From NCBI GenBank assembly GCA_031275535.1, contig JAISOR010000002.1:1-9127 (forward strand): DNA of 9,127 nt, read 5' to 3'. The DNA is from Treponema sp. Its GTDB lineage: Bacteria > Spirochaetota > Spirochaetia > Treponematales > Breznakiellaceae. This document shows, in pieces, positions 1-7,691 of the stretch. The stretch's first letter is position 1; each line of letters begins with the position of its first letter. A program made the translations under genes and the position numbers. The notes under the pieces are model-generated. The model worked only from the letters and a program-made list of their open reading frames with translations, searched no databases and was not told the DNA's origin.

Positions 1-3000
1 GCGGAACGGCCGAAGACCTCCGGCTCGTACATACATTCCGCCTGGGCCGGCGGGGTGGGATATATCCCGGGCATCACCGCCCGGAAGCGGAACTCCACCT
101 CCCGTTTCCCCGCGGGGAAAGCATCCCAATGGAAACGGACCTCATCATCCATGATAAAACGGACCGGTACGGTATTGTCCCAGGCATAGGGATCGTACTC
201 CGCGGAACGGCCCCCGGCCTCCCGGCGTTCCCTGGCCGCCCCGGGGTCCTCCTCCGGGGGCCGGGTAGAGCTGGTTACAAAGAGGGCGTCCACAATTTCC
301 GCCCCGGAGGGAACCGGGGCGCGGAGGGCCACAAAGGTCCGGTCCCTGGAACTGGAGACCACTATCCGGCGGGTATAGGTTTGCCCCGGAATAAGCCGGC
401 CGTCTTGTACGGGGTTTCCGTCGGCGTCAAAGGTTTCGGGGAAAACCCCCAGCCCCTCGTCCCGCCGGCCCGCCAGTTCCGTAGGAATGCCGTAACGGAG
501 GCTGGCGGTATAAAAAAGCCGGCCCTGCCCGGTCCGTTCGATCCGCAGGGGGAGCAGGGTATCCCGGCTCAAGCCCTCCAGGGGGGGCTCCGGGAAGGTC
601 CAGGTCCGCGACAGGGGGGACACGCCGGCGGAGGAGAATTCCCCCCCCAGAAGGGAGCTTCCCCCCAGGCTTGTTTGGGCCTGCAGAACCGCCGGGACCG
701 TTCTTCCGGCGGCATCCGCGGCCCCGGCGTTTTCCTCCCCGGCGATCCGGGCAAAGGCCAGGACCGCCCAATAGGAAGAGGCCGTGTTGGTCCACAGGCC
801 CCGGCGCTGCCGTTCCAGAAGGGCCGTGGCAAGGCGGGTGGTCATATCGTCATCGGGATACAGGGTGTGGAAGAGCATTAAAGCCAGGGCATAGCGATCC
901 GTATCGGTACCCCAGAAATTCCCCCGCTGCTCGTAGGTGTCGGTTAAATCCAGGGTACGGGTTCCGGGACGGATAAACCGCTTGACCCGGTCCCGGGTAG
1001 AAACCGCCAGATCCTTCATCCCCAGTTCCAGCGCCGCCAGGCCCGCAAAGCTCCAGCCCGCAATGCCAAGCTCATCCCCCTGGCGCAGGAAGGCGCTGAT
1101 CTCGGTCCCGATCTTCTCTCCGTACATGGTTCTGACCCAGAGGGAGTAGCCCCGCAGGAAGGGATCCCCCGCTGCCACCCGGCGGGCGGATTCCGAGGTG
1201 GTAATATACCGGAGCAGCGCCGGTACATCCATGGCCGGGGGGATCGCATAGCCCCTGGTCCGGGCCAGGGCTGTTATATGGGCCGTCCTAAGGGTAACCA
1301 GAAAATTGCCGTACTGTCCTCCGGGCCAATAGGGATAGGAACCATCGGCAAGCTGATTCTTGGCGATCCAGGCCAGTTCATCTTCAATTACCTTCTTGGG
1401 GTTCCGTACCGGAGTGTCCAGGCCAAAGGTATCGAGGTACTCTTCAAAGGCGATCAGGGGGAGGAGCCGGGCGGTCCGCTGTTCAAGGCAGCCGTAGGGA
1501 TAGTCCAGCAGATACTGCACCGTTTCTTTAAGGTTTGCCAGCCGGGAGGCGGACAGGGAGAGGGAAAAGGTCCCGGTCCCTTCGGGAACCAGGGAGGGAA
1601 TTACCACCCCTTCTTCGACAAAGCTGTCATCGGGGCCCAGATTGCCAATGGCGCTGACGGTCTCGTAGACAAGGGGCCGGTCCACGGTAAGGGTCCTGAT
1701 GATCCGCTCATTGACCCCGGAGGATCCGGGAACCCCCGAAGACCGGAGGGTAAAGGCCAGTTGGGCCTCCCCTGAACCCACCGCCGCGGTTCGGAAGGAA
1801 ACTTCCCGGGCAGCCCCCGGGGGGATCCGCAGGGTCTTATCAGATTCACCGTCCACCTCCAGCACCGTATCCCAAAGGCTCCCGGGACCATCCGCCGGGG
1901 CGGGGATATCCTCAATGGCCAGGGAGACCCTGGCTTCCACCGCTTCTTTTTCCAGGTTGGTGAGGATCAGGGACACCGTCCCGGTATCCCGCCAGCGCAG
2001 TTTCCGGGGCAGGACGGCCACGGCGGTAAGGGGGGCGCTGACCCGGAGGTCCTGCTCCCGGAGGCCGAATTCCTCCCGGCCCACGGCCACCGCGGTACAG
2101 CGGTAGGTGGTCAGGGAATCGGGGAGTTTGAATTTGACGGTCACCGTGCCGTCACTGCCGGTTACCAGATAGGGCTCGAACACGGCGGTGGGCCGGAAGT
2201 CCTTTCGCTCGTCGAGCTTGGAGCTGTCCTCATCATCCCCCCCTTGCAGGTCCGAAAGGGCGTAGGTTACGGGATCGATGAGCAGGGAACGGCTGTCGGC
2301 GCCCTGCACCCCCAGGGGGAAATTACGGGAATCGTAGAAATAGGCCAGGGGGTCCGGCACGTGGTAATCGATAAGGTCCACCACCCCCCGGTCCACGGCC
2401 ATAAAGGTCAGCTCCGTCCCCGCCGCGGGTTTTCCGTCGAGGCTTACCGTCAATCGAATCTCCGCCTCCCCGGCGGGGCCATAGACCCCCTGGGAGGGCT
2501 CAATCTCTATCGTATAATGGCGGCCGGCATTATCCACCGAAAGGCTCGTAAGGCCAAAGAGGCCCTTGGGTTTATCCAGGTCCGGCTCATAGTAGCTGTT
2601 ATTTGGAGGGGCGGAACGGACCGTATAGGATGAAAGGGCCACGTACACGATGGGGGTGTAGGATTCCTCAATAGGAATATCGATGGTCCGGGCGGAACCA
2701 TCCAGTTCGATAATCTTTTCGGAGATGAGCTTCTCCCGTTCAATGGTGAGGAGGTATTTACCCTTGGGAAGGGGAGACCGGACCATGAGCCGGGCGGTAT
2801 CCCCCGGCGCATAGACCCCTTTATCCGCGGTCAGGGTGATGCGGTCCACGTCATCGGAACCCCAGCGCACCCACCCGGCGCCGCTGACGTAAAAACTCTG
2901 CCGGGTAAGCACGGGCCGGCCCCGGTGATCCAGGCTCCGCAGGCGGAGTTCCCATTGGCCGCCCTTATCGGGCGTAAAGGAGAAGATCCCGGCCCGATCC

Positions 3001-5981
3001 CCCTTGAGGCCGGCCAGGTCCACGGTCTGTTCATCCACCAGTTCTTCCACCCGTTCCCAGAGCAGGTTCACCCGGCCTCCGATTCCGGCCTGGCGGGCCT
3101 GTTTCCAATCATGGCGGATAAGCTGGATAGCGAGGGTCCCCGCCTGGGGAAGGGCCCCCGTATAGGGAAGCCCCTCGGGGGATACCAGGGTCCAGCTTAA
3201 AGCGGCGGGGCTTCCCCCGGCAAGGAAATAGGCGGAGGGCCGGGAAGCGGCGTTCCCGGCGGGAAGTCCCTTGCTAAGCTCCGGGGCGCCGGGGATGCCG
3301 CCGGACACGGGGTCCAGCCGGGAGGCGATATAAAAAGAAGCGGGGTGGACCATCACAAAGCCCCGGCTCGAGATTTCCTGCCGGGCGGCGTCCTGGGCCG
3401 AAGCTTCCAGGCGGTAGCGGTACAGGGCCCCCTCAATGCCGTCTACCGGGGGCAGGGTCGATATATCGACGCTGCCGTCGGGACCCAGGGTCCCCTCGCC
3501 GCGGTCCGCATAATAGCGGCCGTCGGAAAGTTCCGGGCCAAAGCGCCAGTATTGCCAGGGGCCGCCGGGGTTAAAAGCCGCGGGCTCCCTGGTCCAGTAG
3601 TAAGAATAGGGCGCCCCTGCCAGGACTCCCCCGGCCAGATAGGACGCGGAGAAATGCCCCGTGATGGATTCCCCCTGGTAGGAGAGGGTCTCCGGGAAGC
3701 TCAGGGAAGAGGACACCCGGAGGCGTTCAAAATTCGCAACTAAAAAGGTGATGGCCTGGGCCGCGTCCTGCCGGGTATACCGCAGGGTATAGCGCCCGGG
3801 GTCCAGGTCCGCCGGGAGGGTAAAGGAACCATGGCTGCCCCCGGTTCCCGTGGTGTCCCCCGAAAGGGAGGCGATCACCGGGGCTTGATAGGCGCCGCTG
3901 CTTACCTCAAGGGTGTAAGGGCCCTGGTAGGCCTGGTATTGGCCCCGCAGGAGCCTGCGGTCTATGCCCCGGAAGGTGACGGTTTCTCCGGGCCGGTAGA
4001 TCCCCCGGTCGGTAAAGAGGAAGACCACCGGCCGCTCGGTTTCGGCCTTAAGGGGAGAAACCGCGGCATCCACATCAAAACGCCAGATGTTGTGGCTGTT
4101 ATTGGGGATAAATTCAACCTCATCCCCCCCGGCCTGGGCGCCGCCGGCTTCGACTACCCGGATCCTAAGATTCTGCTCCGGGCTATTCCCGCTTCTCAAA
4201 GAGGAGGGCCCGGCAAACCGGGCTGCAAAATCCCCGTCGGGAAAGTCAAAAACCGCCAGGCCCTGGGCGTCGGTCCTGCCTTCCCGGACCACCTGATCCC
4301 CCGCCAAAAGCATTACCTGGGCATCCGCCACGCCTTCTCCGGTAGAAAGCCGGGTGGCCCAGGTTACGACCCTGTTATAACCGTACCGGACCGTGAGGCC
4401 TATATCCGTTACCTGTACCGTAAGCCAGGCCTGGTCTTCGTAAAGGCTGCGGGACCCCCAATTTGAACGGGTGGTATATTCCCAGGCCAGGGCGGCGCTC
4501 CCCTTAGCTCCGGGGCCAAGAAAGGGGGAAAGATCTTCCATAAAATACTGCTTGGAATTCCGGGGGAAACTTGCCATATCCATGGCCTGCAACAATCCCG
4601 AAGGCGCCCGCTCGTAGGGTCCCGAAGCGCCCCGGATGATCCGTTTGACGGATACCGGATTCTGGGCCTCCCAGACCACCCGGGGGGGAAACCCCGCTTC
4701 CAGCATCCGGGAACCCCGGTTGCCTATATACACATAACTATTGGCATCCCCTATCCGGACGGCGACGTTTTTTTCCTGTCCCAGGGGCCTTCCCCAGAGG
4801 TCCTTTAGATCCGCCGAAATCCGAACCTGGTAGCTTTTCCCATACTCCAGGGGCAGTTGGTTGAGGACCACCGTGGACCCATAGACATGGACGTTTCCGG
4901 CCTTTAAGGGAGGGAACCCGGCGATGGAAAAAACGTCCGTCCCATTCCCGGGGTCCACGGGGTGGCTAAAGGATATCAGAATGGGGATAGACGCCCCCTC
5001 TTCGGTCCGGGGGGAAGAAGTAGACCGGGCGCTTATCTCTTCATATTGAAAGGGGAACAGGGTATGAAAGGAAAAGGTCTTTTCCTCCCTGGCGCCCAGG
5101 AAATCCGGTTCGGAACGGGCCCCCGGAAGGATAGCCAGGGTTCCCCGGGTGTTCATGGGAAGCTGCTCCTCCAAAACCAAGAGAACCCCCTGCTCCGGGA
5201 CAAACCGTTTTTCGTCTATTTTTGCGGGCCGGGAAACCCGGAAGGGCCAGGTCCGGCCATCGGCGCGGATCTCTATCCAGTTTTTTATCTCCTCCAAATT
5301 TACGGGATAGGAAAAGATGAGGACCATGTTTTTTGCTTCCGCCGGATGAGCATCATAGGAGTTTACCCAGGACTCCCCATCCCCAAGCTGCCAGGACAAA
5401 ACCGAAAGCCGCTCGGTCTCAAAACTAAAGGACCGGGGGCCCTCAAGTTTTTTACCCCCCAGGGATACCATCTGGTCGGACACCGTAACGGTGTAGCGCC
5501 GCTGGGGCAGCTTTTCGTCGTCGCTTTCAAAGGCCAGGAGTTTTGACCCGTACCAGCGGAATACCCCCGGCAGCGGGGGATCAATGGAAAAAAGGTTCGC
5601 CGCCTGGGGCGTACCGGAACGGATGGGATCCCCCAGCCTGGCCAGGGGAACTACGGGCTGGGAAAACACCACATATATAGAGGGCTTTTTTATTTCCGGG
5701 GGAAGCTCCCCCTCGGGCCCATAATCGACCAGCCGGAAGGGCTCATCGGTTTCCGTTATGGTTCCGCCGGCCTCCGGGGATGTTTCGGGAAGGGCCTCAT
5801 AGTAGGCGATCCGGTAGGAGGCCAGATCCGGGATAAGCCTCCCGCTTTCCACGAAGGAACCGGAAAAAGAGCTGATTGAGGAAGAGTCCGGGGGATTTCC
5901 CCCGCAGCCGATAAGGGTCGCCAGGCCCCATATAAGGGATATAAAAAAAACAAAACCGGGAAGCCGGTTAAAGGACCGCAT
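1..5981 (-). CDS. Alpha-2-macroglobulin family lipoprotein with thioester (C-terminus cut by window edge)
   Basis: Bacterial macroglobulins trap proteases: cleavage of a bait segment triggers collapse around the protease and a reactive thioester then links to it. Here 1993 codons are open from the ATG at 5981 to the left edge. In order I see a lipobox (Cys26), three FSxPV motifs (residues 106, 223 and 338), VTDIGLTVR (524-532), TDRGIYRPGE (657-666), TADKGVYAPGD (1051-1061), a likely bait segment near 1247-1264, PDSLTTYR (1287-1294) and the thioester YPYGCLEQ (Cys1498, Gln1501). The last visible residues, ending EVFGRS, resemble the usual family end, so only a few are probably missing. E. coli YfhM is about 1650 residues, so this is a long member. 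My reading gives only four cysteines (26, 1295, 1498, 1983). The start is fixed by a strong ribosome binding site and the signal peptide. Lipidation predicts a periplasm-facing membrane location; Gly at +2 gives no inner-membrane retention signal. No pbpC-like partner is visible. Family assignment is secure; function is inferred. Confidence 0.95.
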   Translation of the reverse strand, partial: MRSFNRLPGFVFFISLIWGLATLIGCGGNPPDSSSISSFSGSFVESGRLIPDLASYRIAYYEALPETSPEAGGTITETDEPFRLVDYGPEGELPPEIKKPSIYVVFSQPVVPLARLGDPIRSGTPQAANLFSIDPPLPGVFRWYGSKLLAFESDDEKLPQRRYTVTVSDQMVSLGGKKLEGPRSFSFETERLSVLSWQLGDGESWVNSYDAHPAEAKNMVLIFSYPVNLEEIKNWIEIRADGRTWPFRVSRPAKIDEKRFVPEQGVLLVLEEQLPMNTRGTLAILPGARSEPDFLGAREEKTFSFHTLFPFQYEEISARSTSSPRTEEGASIPILISFSHPVDPGNGTDVFSIAGFPPLKAGNVHVYGSTVVLNQLPLEYGKSYQVRISADLKDLWGRPLGQEKNVAVRIGDANSYVYIGNRGSRMLEAGFPPRVVWEAQNPVSVKRIIRGASGPYERAPSGLLQAMDMASFPRNSKQYFMEDLSPFLGPGAKGSAALAWEYTTRSNWGSRSLYEDQAWLTVQVTDIGLTVRYGYNRVVTWATRLSTGEGVADAQVMLLAGDQVVREGRTDAQGLAVFDFPDGDFAARFAGPSSLRSGNSPEQNLRIRVVEAGGAQAGGDEVEFIPNNSHNIWRFDVDAAVSPLKAETERPVVFLFTDRGIYRPGETVTFRGIDRRLLRGQYQAYQGPYTLEVSSGAYQAPVIASLSGDTTGTGGSHGSFTLPADLDPGRYTLRYTRQDAAQAITFLVANFERLRVSSSLSFPETLSYQGESITGHFSASYLAGGVLAGAPYSYYWTREPAAFNPGGPWQYWRFGPELSDGRYYADRGEGTLGPDGSVDISTLPPVDGIEGALYRYRLEASAQDAARQEISSRGFVMVHPASFYIASRLDPVSGGIPGAPELSKGLPAGNAASRPSAYFLAGGSPAALSWTLVSPEGLPYTGALPQAGTLAIQLIRHDWKQARQAGIGGRVNLLWERVEELVDEQTVDLAGLKGDRAGIFSFTPDKGGQWELRLRSLDHRGRPVLTRQSFYVSGAGWVRWGSDDVDRITLTADKGVYAPGDTARLMVRSPLPKGKYLLTIEREKLISEKIIELDGSARTIDIPIEESYTPIVYVALSSYTVRSAPPNNSYYEPDLDKPKGLFGLTSLSVDNAGRHYTIEIEPSQGVYGPAGEAEIRLTVSLDGKPAAGTELTFMAVDRGVVDLIDYHVPDPLAYFYDSRNFPLGVQGADSRSLLIDPVTYALSDLQGGDDEDSSKLDERKDFRPTAVFEPYLVTGSDGTVTVKFKLPDSLTTYRCTAVAVGREEFGLREQDLRVSAPLTAVAVLPRKLRWRDTGTVSLILTNLEKEAVEARVSLAIEDIPAPADGPGSLWDTVLEVDGESDKTLRIPPGAAREVSFRTAAVGSGEAQLAFTLRSSGVPGSSGVNERIIRTLTVDRPLVYETVSAIGNLGPDDSFVEEGVVIPSLVPEGTGTFSLSLSASRLANLKETVQYLLDYPYGCLEQRTARLLPLIAFEEYLDTFGLDTPVRNPKKVIEDELAWIAKNQLADGSYPYWPGGQYGNFLVTLRTAHITALARTRGYAIPPAMDVPALLRYITTSESARRVAAGDPFLRGYSLWVRTMYGEKIGTEISAFLRQGDELGIAGWSFAGLAALELGMKDLAVSTRDRVKRFIRPGTRTLDLTDTYEQRGNFWGTDTDRYALALMLFHTLYPDDDMTTRLATALLERQRRGLWTNTASSYWAVLAFARIAGEENAGAADAAGRTVPAVLQAQTSLGGSSLLGGEFSSAGVSPLSRTWTFPEPPLEGLSRDTLLPLRIERTGQGRLFYTASLRYGIPTELAGRRDEGLGVFPETFDADGNPVQDGRLIPGQTYTRRIVVSSSRDRTFVALRAPVPSGAEIVDALFVTSSTRPPEEDPGAARERREAGGRSAEYDPYAWDNTVPVRFIMDDEVRFHWDAFPAGKREVEFRFRAVMPGIYPTPPAQAECMYEPEVFGRS
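1479..1502 (-). other. Thioester motif of the macroglobulin (YPYGCLEQ)
   Basis: The codons read YPYGCLEQ, with the reactive cysteine at residue 1498 and glutamine at 1501. In this family the Cys and Gln side chains form the internal thioester that couples to the trapped protease or nearby surfaces. Many bacterial macroglobulins lack the cysteine, so an intact CLEQ argues for a thioester-competent protein. The following RTARLLPLIAF fits the usual first helix of the thioester domain. Confidence 0.93.
2190..2243 (-). other. Candidate bait segment of the macroglobulin
   Basis: Residues about 1247-1264 read GGDDEDSSKLDERKDFRP. The stretch is acidic, Gly-, Asp- and Ser-rich, and likely flexible. 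It lies between the AVDRGVVDL and PDPLAYFY strands and the VTGSDGTVTVKF and PDSLTTYR part of the A2M domain, where bacterial macroglobulins carry the protease-sensitive bait loop. The charged Lys, Glu and Arg residues would be cleavable. Bait sequences are not conserved, so this is placement by position and composition only. Confidence 0.5.
5904..5981 (-). other. Lipoprotein signal peptide and lipobox of the macroglobulin
   Basis: The first 26 codons read as a type II signal peptide. A short basic start (MRSFNR) is followed by a hydrophobic core rich in F, I, L, W and V, and then the lipobox L-I-G-C with the lipidated cysteine at residue 26. The mature protein begins CGGNPPDSSS, a Ser-rich linker typical after lipidated cysteines. 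This is read directly from sequence; processing by Lgt and LspA is inferred from the motif. Confidence 0.9.
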
Positions 5982-5987
5982 AAAATT

Positions 5988-5993
5988 TCTCCT
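5988..5993 (-). promoter_or_regulatory. Ribosome binding site of the macroglobulin gene
   Basis: On the minus strand AGGAGA is followed by six bases (AATTTT) and then the ATG at 5981. It is a strong Shine-Dalgarno match at good spacing and fixes this start codon. Confidence 0.85.
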
Positions 5994-6001
5994 GGATTAC
6001 A

Positions 6002-6030
6002 ATTATACTTCTTTTTCCTGTTCTGAACAA
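6002..6030 (-). promoter_or_regulatory. Sigma70-type promoter for the macroglobulin gene
   Basis: On the minus strand TTGTTC (6030-6025) and a perfect TATAAT (6007-6002) are separated by 17 bases. Transcription would start near 5995, giving a leader of only about 14 bases that just includes the ribosome binding site. A small inverted repeat, AACAA-TG-TTGTT (6026-6037), overlaps the -35 box. The region is AT-rich compared with the GC-rich genes on both sides, as expected for a promoter. No mapping data are available. Confidence 0.65.
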
Positions 6031-6213
6031 TGTTGTTGGCCTGTAATTCCACATTTGAACGAAAATTTGGCCTGGGCAGAACATCTAAATGCGGCCCGCC
6101 CAACAACGGCACGCGAACCGATGAGCGTGTATTGGAATACCGGTAACATCTCCCCCGCGCAAACGGGTTCTTTGGGCCCCGGGAAAGGCCTCTTCCCTGC
6201 CGTTTTGGACCTG

Positions 6214-6222
6214 TGTTATAGT
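6214..6222 (+). promoter_or_regulatory. Extended -10 element immediately upstream of der (possible leaderless promoter)
   Basis: TGTTATAGT matches the extended -10 form TGnTATAAT with one mismatch. It ends five bases before the der ATG at 6228, so transcription starting six or seven bases downstream would begin at or beside the start codon itself. A weak TTCCCT at 6193-6198 could serve as -35 at 18-base spacing. No Shine-Dalgarno sequence is present before the ATG, which is consistent with a leaderless message. Confidence 0.5.
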
Positions 6223-6227
6223 ACCCC

Positions 6228-7688
6228 ATGGAATTTAATCCCGATACAAAATACCGGAACCTGCCGGCCGTGGCCTTGGTGGGGAGGCCCAATGTGGGGA
6301 AATCAACCCTCTTTAACCGCCTCTTGCATAAGCGCCGGGCCATTACCGATCCCACGCCGGGGGTGACCCGGGACCCTGTGGGGATGGATACTTTTATCGC
6401 CGGGAAACCCCTCCGGCTCATCGATACCGGGGGCTTTAAGCTGGACCGGGAGGACCTGGACGATCTGGTGATGGAGCGGACCCTGGAAACCCTGGAACAG
6501 GCGGACCTGATCATCCTTATTCTGGAAGCGGGAGAACTGACTGCGGAGGATGAGGAATTTATCGGCTTTCTGCGGCCCCGGCAGGATCGGCTTCTGGTGG
6601 CGGTAAATAAGACCGAAGGGGGCCGCCGGGAAGCGGATTCCTGGAACCTCCTTTCTTACGGCTTTGAGAAGGTCCACATGATCTCCGCGGAACATGGGGA
6701 CAACCTGGGGGATCTGGAGGCGGATATCGTTGCCCGGCTGGATTTTTCGGGGGTCACGGTGGATGACGCCGAAAAACGGCCCATCCGTATCGCCCTGGTG
6801 GGAAAGCCGAATACGGGAAAGTCCACCCTGTCGAACCGGCTTACCGCATCGGCGGCTTCCATTGTAAGCCCTGTTCCGGGGACCACCAGGGACGTGGTGG
6901 AGGGGGCCTTTGCCTATAAAAACCGGGAATTCCAGGTGCTGGATACCGCGGGGATCCGGCGGAAGAGTAAGGTTACTGAAAACATCGAATACTATTCGGT
7001 GACCAGGGCTATTAAATCCATGGACGAGGCGGATGTTGTTTTCCTGATGATAGATGCCCTGGAGGGGCTTTCGGAGCAGGACAAAAAAATCGCCGCCCTG
7101 GCCAATGAGCGGGGCCGGGGCATCATCATGGTCCTCAATAAATGGGATACCATGCCTCAGGTAAAAAACGCCTTTACCGCCGTCTCGGACCGGATCCACT
7201 TCCTCTTTGGCAAAATGGAGTATGCCCCCATTGTACCGGTCAGCGCCAGGGATGGGACCGGGGTGGATACGCTGTTGAATACGGCAATCCGGATCTATGC
7301 CCAGCTTATCCGCCGCGTTGATACGGGGCCTCTGAACCAGGCCCTGGAACAATGGCTCCGGGAAAATCCGCCCCCCATAGGCCCCCGGACCCGGTTCAAG
7401 ATAAAATACGCGGTCCAGGTTTCGGATAATCCGGTACACTTTGTCTTTTTCGTGTCCCGTCCCCAGGCGGTAAACGAGGCCTATCTGTCATATCTTCGTA
7501 ATAAAATCAGGAAGGATCTGGGATATTCCCTTATCCCCATTGGGATTGAAGTCCGGCCTTCCCGGAAAGACCGGGCCGAGGTGCGGAAGCAGGCGACCGG
7601 CAAGCAGGCGGCCGGCAAGCAGGCGGCCGGCAAGCAGACATCCGGCAAGCAGGCGACGCCGGAACGGGGCCCGCCCAGGCGGAGATGA
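6228..7688 (+). CDS. der: Ribosome biogenesis GTPase Der (EngA)
   Basis: Der is an essential cytoplasmic GTPase with two tandem G domains and a KH-like C-terminal domain that helps mature the 50S ribosomal subunit. This 486-residue protein has the full layout. G domain 1 has P-loop GRPNVGKST (19-27), G2 PGVTRD (44-49) and G3 DTGG (66-69). G domain 2 has P-loop GKPNTGKST (192-200), PGTTRD (217-222), DTAG (239-242), G4 NKWD (304-307) and SAR (339-341). The KH-like region covers about 355-455. G4 of domain 1 is NKTE (127-130) rather than the usual NKxD. The tail from about 450 is basic and carries KQAAG-type repeats. An in-frame TAG at 6219 forces the ATG at 6228; the next Met is past the P-loop. 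There is no Shine-Dalgarno sequence. The TGA at 7686 precedes the next gene's start by three bases. Identification is certain. Confidence 0.98.
   Translation: MEFNPDTKYRNLPAVALVGRPNVGKSTLFNRLLHKRRAITDPTPGVTRDPVGMDTFIAGKPLRLIDTGGFKLDREDLDDLVMERTLETLEQADLIILILEAGELTAEDEEFIGFLRPRQDRLLVAVNKTEGGRREADSWNLLSYGFEKVHMISAEHGDNLGDLEADIVARLDFSGVTVDDAEKRPIRIALVGKPNTGKSTLSNRLTASAASIVSPVPGTTRDVVEGAFAYKNREFQVLDTAGIRRKSKVTENIEYYSVTRAIKSMDEADVVFLMIDALEGLSEQDKKIAALANERGRGIIMVLNKWDTMPQVKNAFTAVSDRIHFLFGKMEYAPIVPVSARDGTGVDTLLNTAIRIYAQLIRRVDTGPLNQALEQWLRENPPPIGPRTRFKIKYAVQVSDNPVHFVFFVSRPQAVNEAYLSYLRNKIRKDLGYSLIPIGIEVRPSRKDRAEVRKQATGKQAAGKQAAGKQTSGKQATPERGPPRRR
7587..7661 (+). repeat. 15-base tandem repeat in the der 3' end
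   Basis: Five consecutive 15-base units begin at 7587, 7602, 7617, 7632 and 7647. The second and third are identical (AAGCAGGCGGCCGGC). The first differs at one position, the fourth at three, and the fifth has diverged in its second half. They encode KQATG, KQAAG, KQAAG, KQTSG and KQATP. The unit length is a multiple of three, so gain or loss of a copy changes only the length of the Lys-rich tail, not the frame. Confidence 0.92.
7681..7684 (+). promoter_or_regulatory. Ribosome binding site for the MerR-family gene
   Basis: GGAG lies within the last codons of der, seven bases before the GTG at 7692. It supports GTG as the start; the only nearby ATG (7685) is in another frame. Its position inside der suggests translational coupling. 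Confidence 0.7.
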
Positions 7689-7691
7689 ACG

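Noticed and set aside
129..881. 250-codon plus-strand frame rich in Gly, Pro and Arg (also similar frames at 1278-1775 and 3831-4466)
   Set aside because: All are antisense to the macroglobulin gene, with low-complexity GC-driven composition and no domain or ribosome binding site. The minus-strand frame has family motifs throughout.
6032..6107. Possible long-range stem between GTTGTTGGCC and GCCCAACAAC in the intergenic region
   Set aside because: Pairing needs a bulge and a loop of over 50 bases, with no covarying support; nothing else suggests a structured RNA or riboswitch here.
6181..6197. GGGAA-N7-TTCCC hairpin upstream of der as a terminator
   Set aside because: The stem is only five base pairs and is not followed by a T run, and no gene ends upstream of it on the plus strand.
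6055..6366. Plus-strand small frame entering der in another frame
   Set aside because: No ribosome binding site at either ATG (6055 region or 6121), no recognisable motif, and it overlaps the conserved start of der.
5756..6514. 252-codon open frame on the minus strand spanning the intergenic region
   Set aside because: Its first part is the antisense of the der P-loop region (RVDFPTLGLPTKA is the reverse of GRPNVGKST), a well-known spurious protein. It also overlaps the macroglobulin start and has no homology of its own.
6303..7439. 378-codon open frame antisense to der
   Set aside because: It lies wholly within der, which is unmistakable on the plus strand. Long antisense frames are expected in GC-rich genes, and the translation shows no recognisable domain.
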